From contig VGID01000039.1 of NCBI GenBank assembly GCA_016868035.1, forward strand, positions 1-37,349: a stretch of DNA of 37,349 nucleotides, in the 5' to 3' direction. A program made the translations under genes and the position numbers. Source of the stretch: Betaproteobacteria bacterium. Lineage in GTDB: Bacteria; Pseudomonadota; Gammaproteobacteria; Burkholderiales; SG8-41. Shown in pieces: positions 15,702 to 23,676 of the stretch; position 1 is the first letter of the stretch; each line of letters begins with the position of its first letter. The notes beneath the pieces are model-generated. The model had not been told where the DNA came from. It did not search any database and worked only from the letters and a program-made list of their open reading frames with translations.

Positions 15702-16853
15702 GTGCGGCACGTGCCGGTCGACCCGCTGGAGCTTGCAAAACAACTGATCGCGAGGCGCTCGGTAACGCCCGACGATGCCGGCTGCCTCGACGTGCTGGGC
15801 GGGCATCTCGAGCGGATGGGCTTCACGTGCGAGCGCATCCGCGGGAACGGGGTCGAGAACCTGTGGGCGCGCCGGGGCAAGGCACGGCCGCTGATGTGCT
15901 TCGCAGGCCATACCGATGTCGTTCCGACCGGACCGCTCGAGCGCTGGAGGACCGATCCTTTCACGCCCACGATCCGCGACGGCGTGCTCTACGGGCGTGG
16001 CGCGGCCGACATGAAATCCTCGCTCGCGGCTTTCATCGCCGCGATTGCCGGGTTCGTCGCGGAGCACCCGGACCACGGCGGCTCCATCGCGCTGCTGCTC
16101 ACGTCCGACGAGGAGGGGCCGGCGACCGACGGCACAGTGCGCGTGATCGAGGCGCTGCGCGGCCGCGGCGAGCAGCTCGATTACTGCATCATCGGCGAGC
16201 CGACTTCCGTCAACCGGCTGGGCGACATGATCAAGAACGGCCGCCGCGGCTCGCTCTCGGGCACACTCACCGTGAAGGGCGTGCAGGGCCACGTCGCTTA
16301 CCCGCACCTCGCGAAGAACCCTGTGCTGGAGCTCGCCCCGGCGCTCGCGGAGCTCGCCGGCATCGAGTGGGACCGGGGCAACGAATACTTTCCGCCGACC
16401 ACTTGGCAGGTTTCGAATGTCCACGCCGGGACCGGCGCGACCAACATCATCCCGGGCGAGGCGCAGGTCCAGTTCAATTTTCGCTTCTCCACGGCGAGCA
16501 CGCTGGAGTCCCTGCAGACGAGGCTCGTGAACGTCCTCGATCGCCACGGCCTGGAATACGATCTGGAGTGGGTCTACGGTGGCCGTCCGTTCGTGACGAA
16601 GAAGGGGGATCTGGTGGAAGCGGTCGCGCGCGCGATCAAGTCCGTGACCGGCGTGGACACCGAGCTCTCGACCACCGGCGGCACCTCCGACGGGCGCTTC
16701 ATCGCCGACATCTGCCCGCAAGTCGTGGAATTCGGGCCCACCAACGCGACCGTACACAAGGTGAACGAGTGTATCCCGGTCGAGCACGTGGAACCATTGG
16801 CGAAGATCTACCAGCAGATACTTGTGAATTTATTGGTAGGCGGTAAGCAGTGA
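15702..16853 (+). CDS. dapE: Succinyl-diaminopimelate desuccinylase
   Basis: The 383-residue protein is a full-length M20 metallopeptidase of the DapE type. Its zinc and catalytic residues match H. influenzae DapE with an offset of three: H70 and D72 (AGHTD), D103 (GAADMK), E137 and E138 (SDEEG), E166 (IGEPTS) and a C-terminal His near 352 in [22 protein letters not shown] and [10 protein letters not shown] are also DapE signatures. It releases succinate from N-succinyl-LL-diaminopimelate in lysine and cell-wall synthesis. The start is GTG at 15702 or 15711. The last three residues and the stop (GGTAAGCAGTGA) are part of the following heptad repeat. Confidence 0.95.
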   Translation: MRHVPVDPLELAKQLIARRSVTPDDAGCLDVLGGHLERMGFTCERIRGNGVENLWARRGKARPLMCFAGHTDVVPTGPLERWRTDPFTPTIRDGVLYGRGAADMKSSLAAFIAAIAGFVAEHPDHGGSIALLLTSDEEGPATDGTVRVIEALRGRGEQLDYCIIGEPTSVNRLGDMIKNGRRGSLSGTLTVKGVQGHVAYPHLAKNPVLELAPALAELAGIEWDRGNEYFPPTTWQVSNVHAGTGATNIIPGEAQVQFNFRFSTASTLESLQTRLVNVLDRHGLEYDLEWVYGGRPFVTKKGDLVEAVARAIKSVTGVDTELSTTGGTSDGRFIADICPQVVEFGPTNATVHKVNECIPVEHVEPLAKIYQQILVNLLVGGKQ

Positions 16854-16914
16854 GCGGTGAGCGGAGCTTGGGTTTCACGGGTTTCTATTCACTGCTTACC
16901 GCTCACTGCTCACC
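16842..16914. repeat. Heptad inverted-repeat element (GGTAAGC / GGTGAGC type)
   Basis: The left arm is three heptads at 16842-16862 (GGTAAGC, AGTGAGC, GGTGAGC). The right arm at 16894-16914 is GCTTACC, GCTCACT, GCTCACC, so each left unit has its exact complement, though in an order that gives one mismatch per outer pair. The spacer is about 31 nt. The left arm codes for the dapE C-terminus and contains its stop. The right arm ends 15 bp before the peroxiredoxin ATG. Confidence 0.85.
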
Positions 16915-16929
16915 TCTCCATCGCGCGTG

Positions 16930-17505
16930 ATGCGAAGCGACAACCTCCACGAGCTTCCCCCCGGACTGCCGGTGCCGCAGGACGACGGCGCGTGCGACCA
17001 CCTTGCGGGCCTCGCCCTGCCGAAGCTTGCGCTGCGCTCCACCGCGGGGCGCAGCATCGATCTCTCGGCGCTGGCGGGCCGGTCGATCGTTTACTGCTAT
17101 CCGCGCACGGGCAGGCCCGACGAGGAGTCGCCCGCGGGGTGGAACGAAATTCCGGGAGCGCGCGGCTGCACGCCGCAGTCGTGCGCTTTCCGGGACCACT
17201 ACCGGGAGCTGCGCGCGCTCGGCGCGAGCAACCTGTTCGGCCTCAGCACCCAGGACACGGACTACCAGCGCGAGGCGGCGGACCGCCTGCACCTGCCGTT
17301 CGAATTGCTGTCCGACCGCAAGCTCGAGCTCGCTTCCGCGTTGAAGCTCCCGACTTTCACGATGGCCGGCATGACCCTCATCAAGCGGCTCACCCTGATC
17401 GTGCGCGACGGGGCCATCGAGCACGTGTTCTATCCGGTGTTTCCGCCCGACCGCAACGCGCCCGACGTTATCCGCTGGCTGAAGGAGTGCGTGCCCGGTC
17501 CCTAG
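16930..17505 (+). CDS. Peroxiredoxin (BCP/PrxQ-like) with an extended loop
   Basis: The 191-residue protein has a thioredoxin fold of the AhpC/TSA superfamily. C80 and C85 in ARGCTPQSCAFRDHY match the peroxidatic and resolving cysteines of BCP/PrxQ (GCTxxxC spacing). Between the conserved YP (57-58) and C80 there is an insertion of roughly 14 residues (TGRPDEESPAGWNEIPG) that standard BCP lacks. A GTG codon directly before the ATG could also start it. No Shine-Dalgarno sequence is seen because a repeat ends 15 bp upstream. It should reduce peroxides in the cytoplasm. It is convergent with the leuD-like gene, with a gap of 7 bp. Confidence 0.8.
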   Translation: MRSDNLHELPPGLPVPQDDGACDHLAGLALPKLALRSTAGRSIDLSALAGRSIVYCYPRTGRPDEESPAGWNEIPGARGCTPQSCAFRDHYRELRALGASNLFGLSTQDTDYQREAADRLHLPFELLSDRKLELASALKLPTFTMAGMTLIKRLTLIVRDGAIEHVFYPVFPPDRNAPDVIRWLKECVPGP

Positions 17506-17512
17506 CGCGTGA

Positions 17513-18121
17513 TCACGCGAGCCACGGCGCTTCTGCGTGGTAGCGTTTCTCGAACGCCTCGATTTCCGGCAGGCGCTGCAGCACGAGGGCGACGTCGTCG
17601 AGGCCTTTCAGCAGCTTCTCCCGGTTGCCGGGATCGATCTCGAAGCGGTACCGGGCGCTGTCGGGCCCGGTCACGGTCTGCTCCTCGAGGTCGACGGCGA
17701 TCTGCGCGCCGGGCTGATCGTGCAGCTCGCGGCGCAATTTCTTGCAGATCTCGTCGGCGAGCCGCACCGGCAGCAGCCCGTTCTGCAGCGCGTTGCCGTA
17801 ATGGATGTCGCCGAAAGACGGCGCGATCACCGAGCGTATGCCGTAGTCCATCAGCACCCATACTGCGGATTCGCGCGAGGAGCCGCAGCCGAAGTTGTCA
17901 CCGGCGACCAGGATTTGCGCATTGCGGTACGGCGCCTGGTTGAGGATGAAGTCGGGGTTGTCGGACCCGTCGGCGCGGTAGCGCAGGTCGTGGAACAGGT
18001 ATTTCCCGTAATCTGCGCCGCGCGCCTTGCGCAGGAAACGCGCCGGCACGATCTTGTCGGTATCCACGTTCGTCATGTCGATCGGTGCGGCGACCGCGAT
18101 GACACTGGTGAACGGCTTCAT
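17513..18121 (-). CDS. LeuD-like hydro-lyase small subunit (3-isopropylmalate dehydratase type)
   Basis: The 202 residues match the length and fold of E. coli LeuD. NVDTDKIVPARFL, NFGCGSSRESAVW, IAPSFGDIHYGN and LLPVRL are all kept. The segment after FL, normally a conserved RTGFG, is here KARGADYG. That loop lies in the substrate region of the small subunit, so specificity may differ. It would form the swivelling domain of an aconitase-family enzyme with the large subunit encoded just upstream. No leuA or leuB is near, while an isocitrate-lyase-family gene is. A real leuD role and a dimethylmaleate-hydratase-like role are both possible. Confidence 0.8.
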   Translation of the reverse strand: MKPFTSVIAVAAPIDMTNVDTDKIVPARFLRKARGADYGKYLFHDLRYRADGSDNPDFILNQAPYRNAQILVAGDNFGCGSSRESAVWVLMDYGIRSVIAPSFGDIHYGNALQNGLLPVRLADEICKKLRRELHDQPGAQIAVDLEEQTVTGPDSARYRFEIDPGNREKLLKGLDDVALVLQRLPEIEAFEKRYHAEAPWLA

Positions 18122-18130
18122 GGTTCGTCT

Positions 18131-18255
18131 GTAAGCGGTAAGCGGTAAGCAGTAAGCGGTCAGCGGGAACTCCGCAAGAAATCAGCGTCACATCACTGCT
18201 CACTGCTCACTGCTCACTGCTCACTGCTCACTGCTCACTGCTCACTGCTCACTGC
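18131..18255. repeat. Heptad inverted-repeat element with nine perfect TCACTGC units
   Basis: The left arm at 18131-18165 has five heptads (GTAAGCG, GTAAGCG, GTAAGCA, GTAAGCG, GTCAGCG). The right arm at 18193-18255 has nine uninterrupted identical copies of TCACTGC. The last copy holds the TGA stop of the leuC-like gene and its last sense codon. The element fills the gap between the large- and small-subunit genes. The perfect run is the kind of tract in which copy number can change by slippage. Confidence 0.9.
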
Positions 18256-19661
18256 GTCAACAGCTTCCGAACGTCGGTGATGCGGCCGGCGACGGCGGCG
18301 GCGGCGACCATGGCAGGGCTCATCAGGTGGGTGCGCGCCCCCTTGCCCTGCCGCCCCTCGAAATTGCGGTTCGAGGTCGAGGCGCAGCGCATGCCTGCGG
18401 GGACGATGTCGCCGTTCATCGCCACGCAGCTCGAGCAGCCCGAGGCACGCCAGTCGAATCCCGCTTCGCGGAAGATCCGGTCGAGCCCCTCGGCTTCCGC
18501 CTGCCGCTTCACCGCGCTCGAGCCCGGTGAGACCCACGACGGCACGCTGACCTTCCTTCCTTTCAACACCGCGGCGGCGGCGCGCAGATCCTCGATGCGG
18601 CCGTTGGTGCAGGTGCCGATGAAGGCGCGGTCGATCTTCACATCCTGCAACCGCGTTCCGGGCGCGAGGTCCATGTAGCGCAGCACCTGCTCCAGGCGTG
18701 CCCGCCTGTCCGCAGACGCGGCGGCCGCGGGATCGGGCACCGCAGCGGTAATCGGCGCGCCTTCCTCGGGGCTGGTGCCCCAGGTCACCATCGGCGCAAG
18801 CGCGCTCCCGTCGAGCGTCACTTCGCGATCGAACACGGCGCCGCCGTCGCTCGGCAGCGCGCGCCACAGCGCAATCGCCTGGTCCCAGTGCGCGCCCTTC
18901 GGGGAGAATTCGCGTCCCTCGAGATAGGCGATGGTCTTGTCGTCGGGTGCGACCATGCCGGCGCGCGCACCGGCCTCGATCGACATGTTGCATACGGTCA
19001 TGCGCCCTTCGATGGTCAACCCGCGTATCGCAGCGCCCGCGTACTCGATCGCGTAGCCGGTGGCGCCGGCGGTCCCGATCTTCGCGATGATGGCGAGGAT
19101 CACGTCCTTCGCACTGAGGCCGGGCGCAAGCGCGCCGTCGACGGTGATGCGCAGCCGCTTCGGTTTCTTCTGCCACAGGCACTGAGTGGCGAGAATCTGC
19201 TTCAACTGCGAAGCGCCGATGCCGAAGGCCAGCGCCCCGAGCGCGCCGTGCGTGGAGGTGTGCGAGTCGCCGCACGTGACGATGAGCCCGGGCTGGGTGA
19301 TGCCGAGCTCGGGGCCGACGACGTGGACGATGCCCTGGCGCGGGTCGTCGATGCCGAAATGCTCGACGCCGTTGGCGCGCGCATTGTTCGCGAGCAGCTC
19401 GATCATGTTGCGCACTTCGGGATCGGTGACCCCTGCGATGCCGCGCTCGCGGCCGAGCGTCGGCACGTAGTGGTCGGCGACGGCGAAGTTCTGCCGCGGC
19501 TTGCGCACCTTGCGGCCTTCCCTGGCGAGCGCGCCGAAGGCGAACATCGAGCCTTCGTGAACGAAGTTACGGTCGATGTGCAGCAGCGCTTCTCCGCCGT
19601 CGCGGCGCACGATCGCGTGCCGGTCCCAGATCTTGTCGAAGAGCGTACGGGGTGTGGTCAT
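18249..19661 (-). CDS. LeuC-like hydro-lyase large subunit (3-isopropylmalate dehydratase type)
   Basis: The 470 residues align along their length with E. coli LeuC. The [4Fe-4S] ligands are the Cys of FIGTCTNGRIEDLR and the two Cys of SGCSSCVAMN. CGDSHTSTHGALGALAFGIG and CASTSNRNFEGRQGKG are also present. Two N-terminal motifs differ from LeuC as I know it: HEGSMFAF instead of HEVTSPQAF, and ADHYVPT instead of MDHNVST. With the altered loop in the small subunit, this suggests a paralogue with a different 2-alkylmalate-type substrate. It lies between the small subunit gene and an isocitrate-lyase-family gene on the same strand. The stop TGA belongs to the heptad repeat. Confidence 0.82.
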   Translation of the reverse strand: MTTPRTLFDKIWDRHAIVRRDGGEALLHIDRNFVHEGSMFAFGALAREGRKVRKPRQNFAVADHYVPTLGRERGIAGVTDPEVRNMIELLANNARANGVEHFGIDDPRQGIVHVVGPELGITQPGLIVTCGDSHTSTHGALGALAFGIGASQLKQILATQCLWQKKPKRLRITVDGALAPGLSAKDVILAIIAKIGTAGATGYAIEYAGAAIRGLTIEGRMTVCNMSIEAGARAGMVAPDDKTIAYLEGREFSPKGAHWDQAIALWRALPSDGGAVFDREVTLDGSALAPMVTWGTSPEEGAPITAAVPDPAAAASADRRARLEQVLRYMDLAPGTRLQDVKIDRAFIGTCTNGRIEDLRAAAAVLKGRKVSVPSWVSPGSSAVKRQAEAEGLDRIFREAGFDWRASGCSSCVAMNGDIVPAGMRCASTSNRNFEGRQGKGARTHLMSPAMVAAAAVAGRITDVRKLLTQ

Positions 19662-19689
19662 GTCCAGACCGTGAAACCGTCAACGACCT

Positions 19690-19757
19690 TCAGGCACAGA
19701 GAAAACAGAGCATACAAGATACTCCCGGTGTTCTCCGCGCTTTCTGTGGCGAGGCGC
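19690..19757. repeat. Nonad repeat element upstream of the leuC-like gene
   Basis: Words related to CAGAGAAAA and CAGAGCATA (about 19697-19714) face CTTTCTGTG and neighbouring words (about 19731-19757). This is the 9-bp class also seen at 2519 and 37116. It lies between the lyase stop, 1-2 bp away, and the leuC-like start. Confidence 0.5.
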
Positions 19758-19758
19758 T

Positions 19759-20652
19759 TCACAAACCGGCGCGCTGTTCCTCGGGCACGCCGTAGCGCTC
19801 CTCGAGCCGCTGGATCTCGGGCAGGCCCGCGATCTCGGTGAATTGCGCGAAGGTGGCGACTTCGCCGCGCAGGTGCGCGATGGAGCCCGTGCGTTTGAGC
19901 TCGCGCAGCAGATGCTGCATGGCGGGTATCGCGGCGAGGATCACCCAGTTCGGGTAGATCGCGATCCGGTAACCGAGACGCGCGAGCTCTTCTGCGGGAA
20001 GATCGGGGGTCTTGCCGCTGGCGGCCATGTTGTAGAGCAGCGGCACGCCGCGGAAGTGCGCCGCCACGCGCTCGACCTCGGGCCGGCCGACCGGCGCCTC
20101 GATGAAGAGCACGTCCGCGCCGGCCTCGCGGTAGCGGCTGCCGCGCTCGAGTGCTGCCCCCAGGCCCTCGACCGCAATCGCATCCGTGCGCGTGATGATG
20201 ACGAAGTTCTCGTCGCGGCGGGCGTCGCACGCCGCCCGGATCTTCGCGACCATCTCGGCGACCGGGATGACGCGCTTGCCGGCGAGGTGGCCGCAGCGCT
20301 TGGGCCACGCCTGGTCCTCGATGTGCACGCCGGCGACGCCCGCCTTCTCGTAGTCGCGGATGGTGCGCCGCACGTTGATCGGATTGCCGTACCCGGTGTC
20401 CGCATCGGCGATGACGGGCAGGCCGGATGCGTCGGCGATGCGCCCGGCGTTGTCCACCATCTCGGAGGCGGTGAGCAGCCCCACGTCCGGCATCCCGAGC
20501 CGTGTGAGGCTCGTGCCGAAACCGGTCATGTACACCGCCTCGAAACCCTCGCGTGCAACGAGCCGCGCGGCGAGCGCATCGGCGACGCCCGGCGCCACGA
20601 TGCATCCGGGATGCGCGAGCAGTGCGCGCAGGCGAAATGCGGGTGTCGTCAT
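19759..20652 (-). CDS. Isocitrate-lyase/PEP-mutase-family lyase (methylisocitrate or 2,3-dimethylmalate lyase-like)
   Basis: From MTTPAFRLRA the protein has 297 residues, the length of PrpB and dimethylmalate lyase. The Mg site is DADTGYG (83-89) with E112 and D113. The catalytic cysteine loop KRCGH is at 118-122, which separates it from PEP mutase and oxaloacetate decarboxylase. IITRTDA (152-158) is also conserved. The early segment YMTGFGTSLTRLGMPDVG differs from typical PrpB (SGSAVAAGSLG-like), so I favour a lyase for a related alkylmalate. The start at 20652 has the Shine-Dalgarno GAGAGG. An upstream ATG at 20709 is rejected. Next to the LeuCD-like pair it resembles the pairing of dimethylmaleate hydratase with dimethylmalate lyase known from nicotinate fermentation. 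Confidence 0.8.
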   Translation of the reverse strand: MTTPAFRLRALLAHPGCIVAPGVADALAARLVAREGFEAVYMTGFGTSLTRLGMPDVGLLTASEMVDNAGRIADASGLPVIADADTGYGNPINVRRTIRDYEKAGVAGVHIEDQAWPKRCGHLAGKRVIPVAEMVAKIRAACDARRDENFVIITRTDAIAVEGLGAALERGSRYREAGADVLFIEAPVGRPEVERVAAHFRGVPLLYNMAASGKTPDLPAEELARLGYRIAIYPNWVILAAIPAMQHLLRELKRTGSIAHLRGEVATFAQFTEIAGLPEIQRLEERYGVPEEQRAGL

Positions 20653-20713
20653 CGAGGCCTCTCGCGGCGGGTGTGGGGCCTCCATTATAGCGGCGGGATT
20701 CTCGGTCACTGCC

Positions 20714-21277
20714 TCATAGCACCCGCAGCGACCACGCCGTGCCGGGCGGCACGGGCGGGGCGAATCTCACCGGGCGGCAGTTGGGTATCGCCGCCTCCGG
20801 CTCCTCCAGCTCGAGCAGGCGGCACAGCGCGCGAAACGTGCCGGAATGCGCGACGATGAGCGGTGGGTGCTGCGCCTCGATCCGTGCGAGCGCGGCGTGC
20901 GTGCGCTCGACGAATGCCTCGGGCGTCTCTCCTCCCGGCGGCGTGGTCCCGCGCACCCGCTCCGAGCGTGGCCTGCCTTCCAGCGCTCCCCAGTCGCGCT
21001 CGGCGAGCCCGGGAATAACGGCGTGCGGAATATCGAGCGCTGCGGAGAGGATGGCCGCGGTGTCGCGCGCGCGCTGCAGCCCACTCGAGACGATGTGGGT
21101 CACGCCGAGCGGCCGCACGAGCTCGATCGCGGCGCGCGCCTGCGCGCGCCCGGTCTCGTTGAGCTCGACATCGGTGGAGCCGGCAATGAGCTCGAGACGG
21201 TTCGTCTCGGTCTCGCCGTGGCGCAGGAAGTAGAACGCGCGCGCGAAAAGCGCGACGCCTTCGGCGCCGGGCTTCAA
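20714..21277 (-). CDS. Histidine phosphatase family protein (phosphoglycerate mutase-like)
   Basis: With a TTG start at 21277 the protein has 187 residues. The phosphohistidine motif LRHGETETN has H20 as nucleophile, a conserved arginine is in SGLQRARDTA, the acid is likely the Glu of LAERDWGALEG, and the second His is in VAHSGTFRAL. This is the layout of cobalamin-type and broad histidine phosphatases (CobC/PhoE-like). The frame extends to 21535, but that part is the shadow of the overlapping hydrolase gene. The TTG overlaps the TGA of that gene (TTGA) and follows GGGAGAGG, so translation is probably coupled. The substrate is unknown. Confidence 0.82.
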   Translation of the reverse strand: MKPGAEGVALFARAFYFLRHGETETNRLELIAGSTDVELNETGRAQARAAIELVRPLGVTHIVSSGLQRARDTAAILSAALDIPHAVIPGLAERDWGALEGRPRSERVRGTTPPGGETPEAFVERTHAALARIEAQHPPLIVAHSGTFRALCRLLELEEPEAAIPNCRPVRFAPPVPPGTAWSLRVL

Positions 21278-22350
21278 ATCGCGGCCTCTCCCTGCACGAG
21301 CACCTGCGCGGGCGCGAACGCCTCGCGCCAGGCGTCGAGGTGGCGCGCGTCGCCGAAGGCGGGGAGCACCGTGCGTGCGCCCACGGAGCGGGCGAGCGCG
21401 ACGTTGTCGCGCAGGCGCGGGTGCGCGTTCCAGCGCACGTAGCGCGCGCGCCCCGAATCGGTCAGGCGCTGCGCCGGCGTGCCGGACGGCACGTAGCCGG
21501 TGAACACGATCTCGGGCCGCGGCTCGCCTTCCCACTGCGCGACGAGCCGCGCGGACTCGCCCTCGGTTGCGTCGGCGTAGCCCGTGAACATCAGCCCCTG
21601 GCAGCCAGCGATGGGCGGCGCCTCGCGGGCGATGCGCGCAAGCTCCTCGGTCACGCCCGCCCGCAGGCTCGCCTCGTCCGCGCTTGCGATGCGCAGGAGC
21701 GCTGCGCGCAGGTCGGCCCCGAGGTGTGGGAGCGTGCCGAGCGCCGTGGCGAGATGATAGACCAACTCGGGGCCGCGCCCGTTCGACGGCACCGGAAGCA
21801 GCGCAAGCCCGCGCTCGAAGACCGGCTCGAGTGCGCGCGCGCAGTCATCGAGCGAGCTGTCGTAGCTGCCGTACGAGGCGTCGAGAATGACGGTGGCCGC
21901 GGCGGGCGGCGCGTCGAACGCGTAGACTGGGGACTCCACCCCGTGGTCGCCCATGTAGAGGAGGCCGCCGCCGATGTCGAGGTGCAGCCACACGCCTCCC
22001 GGCGCGTGGCCGTTGCGACCCGTGCGCACCGTGACGCCGCAGATTTCGGCCGCCCCGCACAGCGGCAGAGAGGTGCCCGAGCCTTGCCGCCCGAGCGCGG
22101 ATAGCACGCTCGCCGTCGCGTAGAGCGGGGGATCGCCCACCTGCGGGGCGAGCTTGAGTGCGCCCGCGTGGTCGCGGTGCGCGTGAGACAGCAGCAGCGC
22201 GTCCACCCGTCCGATGCCGTCCACGTTCGGCCACAGCCCCGGCTGCGGGCCGTAGCCGAGATCGAGCAGCAGGCGCGCCTGCCCGGTTTCTACCAGGAAG
22301 CAGGCCGGACCCTTCGCCCCTAGTCCGGATACTGCGGTGACACGCGCCAT
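21274..22350 (-). CDS. Metallo-beta-lactamase/beta-CASP-type hydrolase
   Basis: The 358 residues begin with a metallo-beta-lactamase domain: SHAHRDH at 55-61, H115 and D135 (YMGDHG). A segment like the beta-CASP nucleases follows, where LLPVPSNGRGPELVYHL matches the PVFALGRAQEL region of CPSF/RNase J-like enzymes. A late NAHPRLRDNVALARSVGARTVLP corresponds to the C-terminal FSAHAD motif. Such proteins cut RNA or DNA. This one is short and may be a small RNA exonuclease or a hydrolase of unknown substrate. It is translationally coupled to the histidine phosphatase gene, so the pair may act in one process, perhaps phosphate end removal. That link is inference. Confidence 0.75.
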   Translation of the reverse strand: MARVTAVSGLGAKGPACFLVETGQARLLLDLGYGPQPGLWPNVDGIGRVDALLLSHAHRDHAGALKLAPQVGDPPLYATASVLSALGRQGSGTSLPLCGAAEICGVTVRTGRNGHAPGGVWLHLDIGGGLLYMGDHGVESPVYAFDAPPAAATVILDASYGSYDSSLDDCARALEPVFERGLALLPVPSNGRGPELVYHLATALGTLPHLGADLRAALLRIASADEASLRAGVTEELARIAREAPPIAGCQGLMFTGYADATEGESARLVAQWEGEPRPEIVFTGYVPSGTPAQRLTDSGRARYVRWNAHPRLRDNVALARSVGARTVLPAFGDARHLDAWREAFAPAQVLVQGEAAI

Positions 22351-22414
22351 CGTCCGCCTGGAACAGGTGAAGCAAAGCCGACCGCGCGCCCCCGCGCGAC
22401 CACGTGATCGGGCT

Positions 22415-23602
22415 CTAGATAACGGCGTTTTTGCGGAATGTTTCGATCTCCTCTGCGCTGAAGCCGTATTCCTGGAGCACCTGCTCCGTGTGCGCGCCGC
22501 GGTCGGGGGCCGCGGTACGTACCTGCTGCGCGGGCCCGTTGGAGAGCCGCACGCCCTGGCCGACGATCTCGATCTTCCCCAGCCGGTAGTGCTCGACCGG
22601 CTGGGCGATGCCGATCGTCTTCACCTGCGGATCGGCGAATACCTGATCGATGGTGTAGATGGGCCCGCACGGCACGCCCGCCTCGTTCAGCGCCTGCACC
22701 CACTCCGCGGACGTGCGCTTCGCGATGCGCTCGCCGATCTCGGCGTTCAACGCATCGCGGTTCATCAGGCGCAGCTTGAAGTCCTTGTAGTCCGGGTGCG
22801 TGATGAGTTCGGGCGCGCCGATGGCGCGGCAGAATCGCTCGTAGAGGTTTCCCGAGGCGGCGATGTTGATGTGGCCGTCGGCGGTCTGGTAGACGCCGGT
22901 CGGGATCGCGGTCGGGTGGTTGTTGCCCGCCTGCGGCGGGACCTCGCGGCTCACCAGCCAGCGCGCCGCCTGGAAGTCGAGCATCGCGATCAGGGCTTGC
23001 AGCAGCGAGGTATGCACCCATTGCCCGGCGCCGGTCCTCTCGCGCTCGTAGAGCGCGAGCACGATTCCGAACGCGAGGTAGATTCCCGCGCTCGAGTCCG
23101 AAATCGCGATGCCCACACGCACCGGACCCTGTCCCGGCAAACCGGTGACCGACATCAGGCCGCCCATGCCCTGCACCACGTGGTCGAGCCCGGGCCGGTC
23201 GCGGTACGGGCCCTCCTGGCCGAAGCCGGAGATGCTGCCGTACACGAGCCGCGGGTTGATGCCGCGCAGGGTCTCGTAGTCGATGCCGAGGCGGTGCTTC
23301 ACGCGCGGGCGGTAGTTTTCGACGAGCACGTCGGCTTTCTCGACCAGGCGCTTGAAGATCGCCAGTCCCCCGGGGTCCTTGAGGTTGAGCGTGATGCTAC
23401 GCTTGTTGCGGTGCAGGTTCTGGAAATCGGGCCCGTGGCGCCGGTCCCACGGCCCGCCGTCGCCGTCCTGCTCGCCGGGCTCCTCGACCTTGATGACGTC
23501 GGCGCCCCAATCGGCGAGCTGGCGCACCGCGGTCGGCCCCGAGCGCGCGCGGGTGAGGTCGAGCACCTGGATTCCCTTCAACGGCAAACTAGCTTCGGAC
23601 AT
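22415..23602 (-). CDS. CaiB/BaiF family CoA-transferase
   Basis: The 395-residue protein is a class III CoA-transferase of standard length. IQVLDLTRARSGPTA at the N-terminus, VIKVEEPGEQDG, DVLVENYRPRV and LVYGSISGFGQEGPY are all conserved. D140 in RPGLDHVVQGMGG is the expected nucleophile (Asp169 of formyl-CoA transferase). It moves CoA between carboxylic acids, for instance from succinyl-CoA to the substrate. It is followed on the same strand by the beta-CASP and phosphatase genes and preceded by MmgE/PrpD. The acceptor acid cannot be told from the sequence. Confidence 0.9.
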   Translation of the reverse strand: MSEASLPLKGIQVLDLTRARSGPTAVRQLADWGADVIKVEEPGEQDGDGGPWDRRHGPDFQNLHRNKRSITLNLKDPGGLAIFKRLVEKADVLVENYRPRVKHRLGIDYETLRGINPRLVYGSISGFGQEGPYRDRPGLDHVVQGMGGLMSVTGLPGQGPVRVGIAISDSSAGIYLAFGIVLALYERERTGAGQWVHTSLLQALIAMLDFQAARWLVSREVPPQAGNNHPTAIPTGVYQTADGHINIAASGNLYERFCRAIGAPELITHPDYKDFKLRLMNRDALNAEIGERIAKRTSAEWVQALNEAGVPCGPIYTIDQVFADPQVKTIGIAQPVEHYRLGKIEIVGQGVRLSNGPAQQVRTAAPDRGAHTEQVLQEYGFSAEEIETFRKNAVI

Positions 23603-23676
23603 GCGTGAATCGACTCCTGTGTTGCGTTTACGATGTTGGTCTTGCCGCTATTCAACCCGGGTGCGGCTCATCGCGC

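Noticed and set aside
15577-15738. N-terminal extension of the 2-hydroxyacid dehydrogenase
   Set aside because: It overlaps the start of dapE on the other strand, and family similarity begins at the GTG at 15576.
18193-18255. CRISPR array
   Set aside because: The units are 7 bp, contiguous and without spacers. No cas genes are present.
17513-19661. Naming the pair leuC and leuD without reserve
   Set aside because: The fold and length fit, but conserved substrate-side motifs differ and leuA/leuB are absent. The symbol was left empty.
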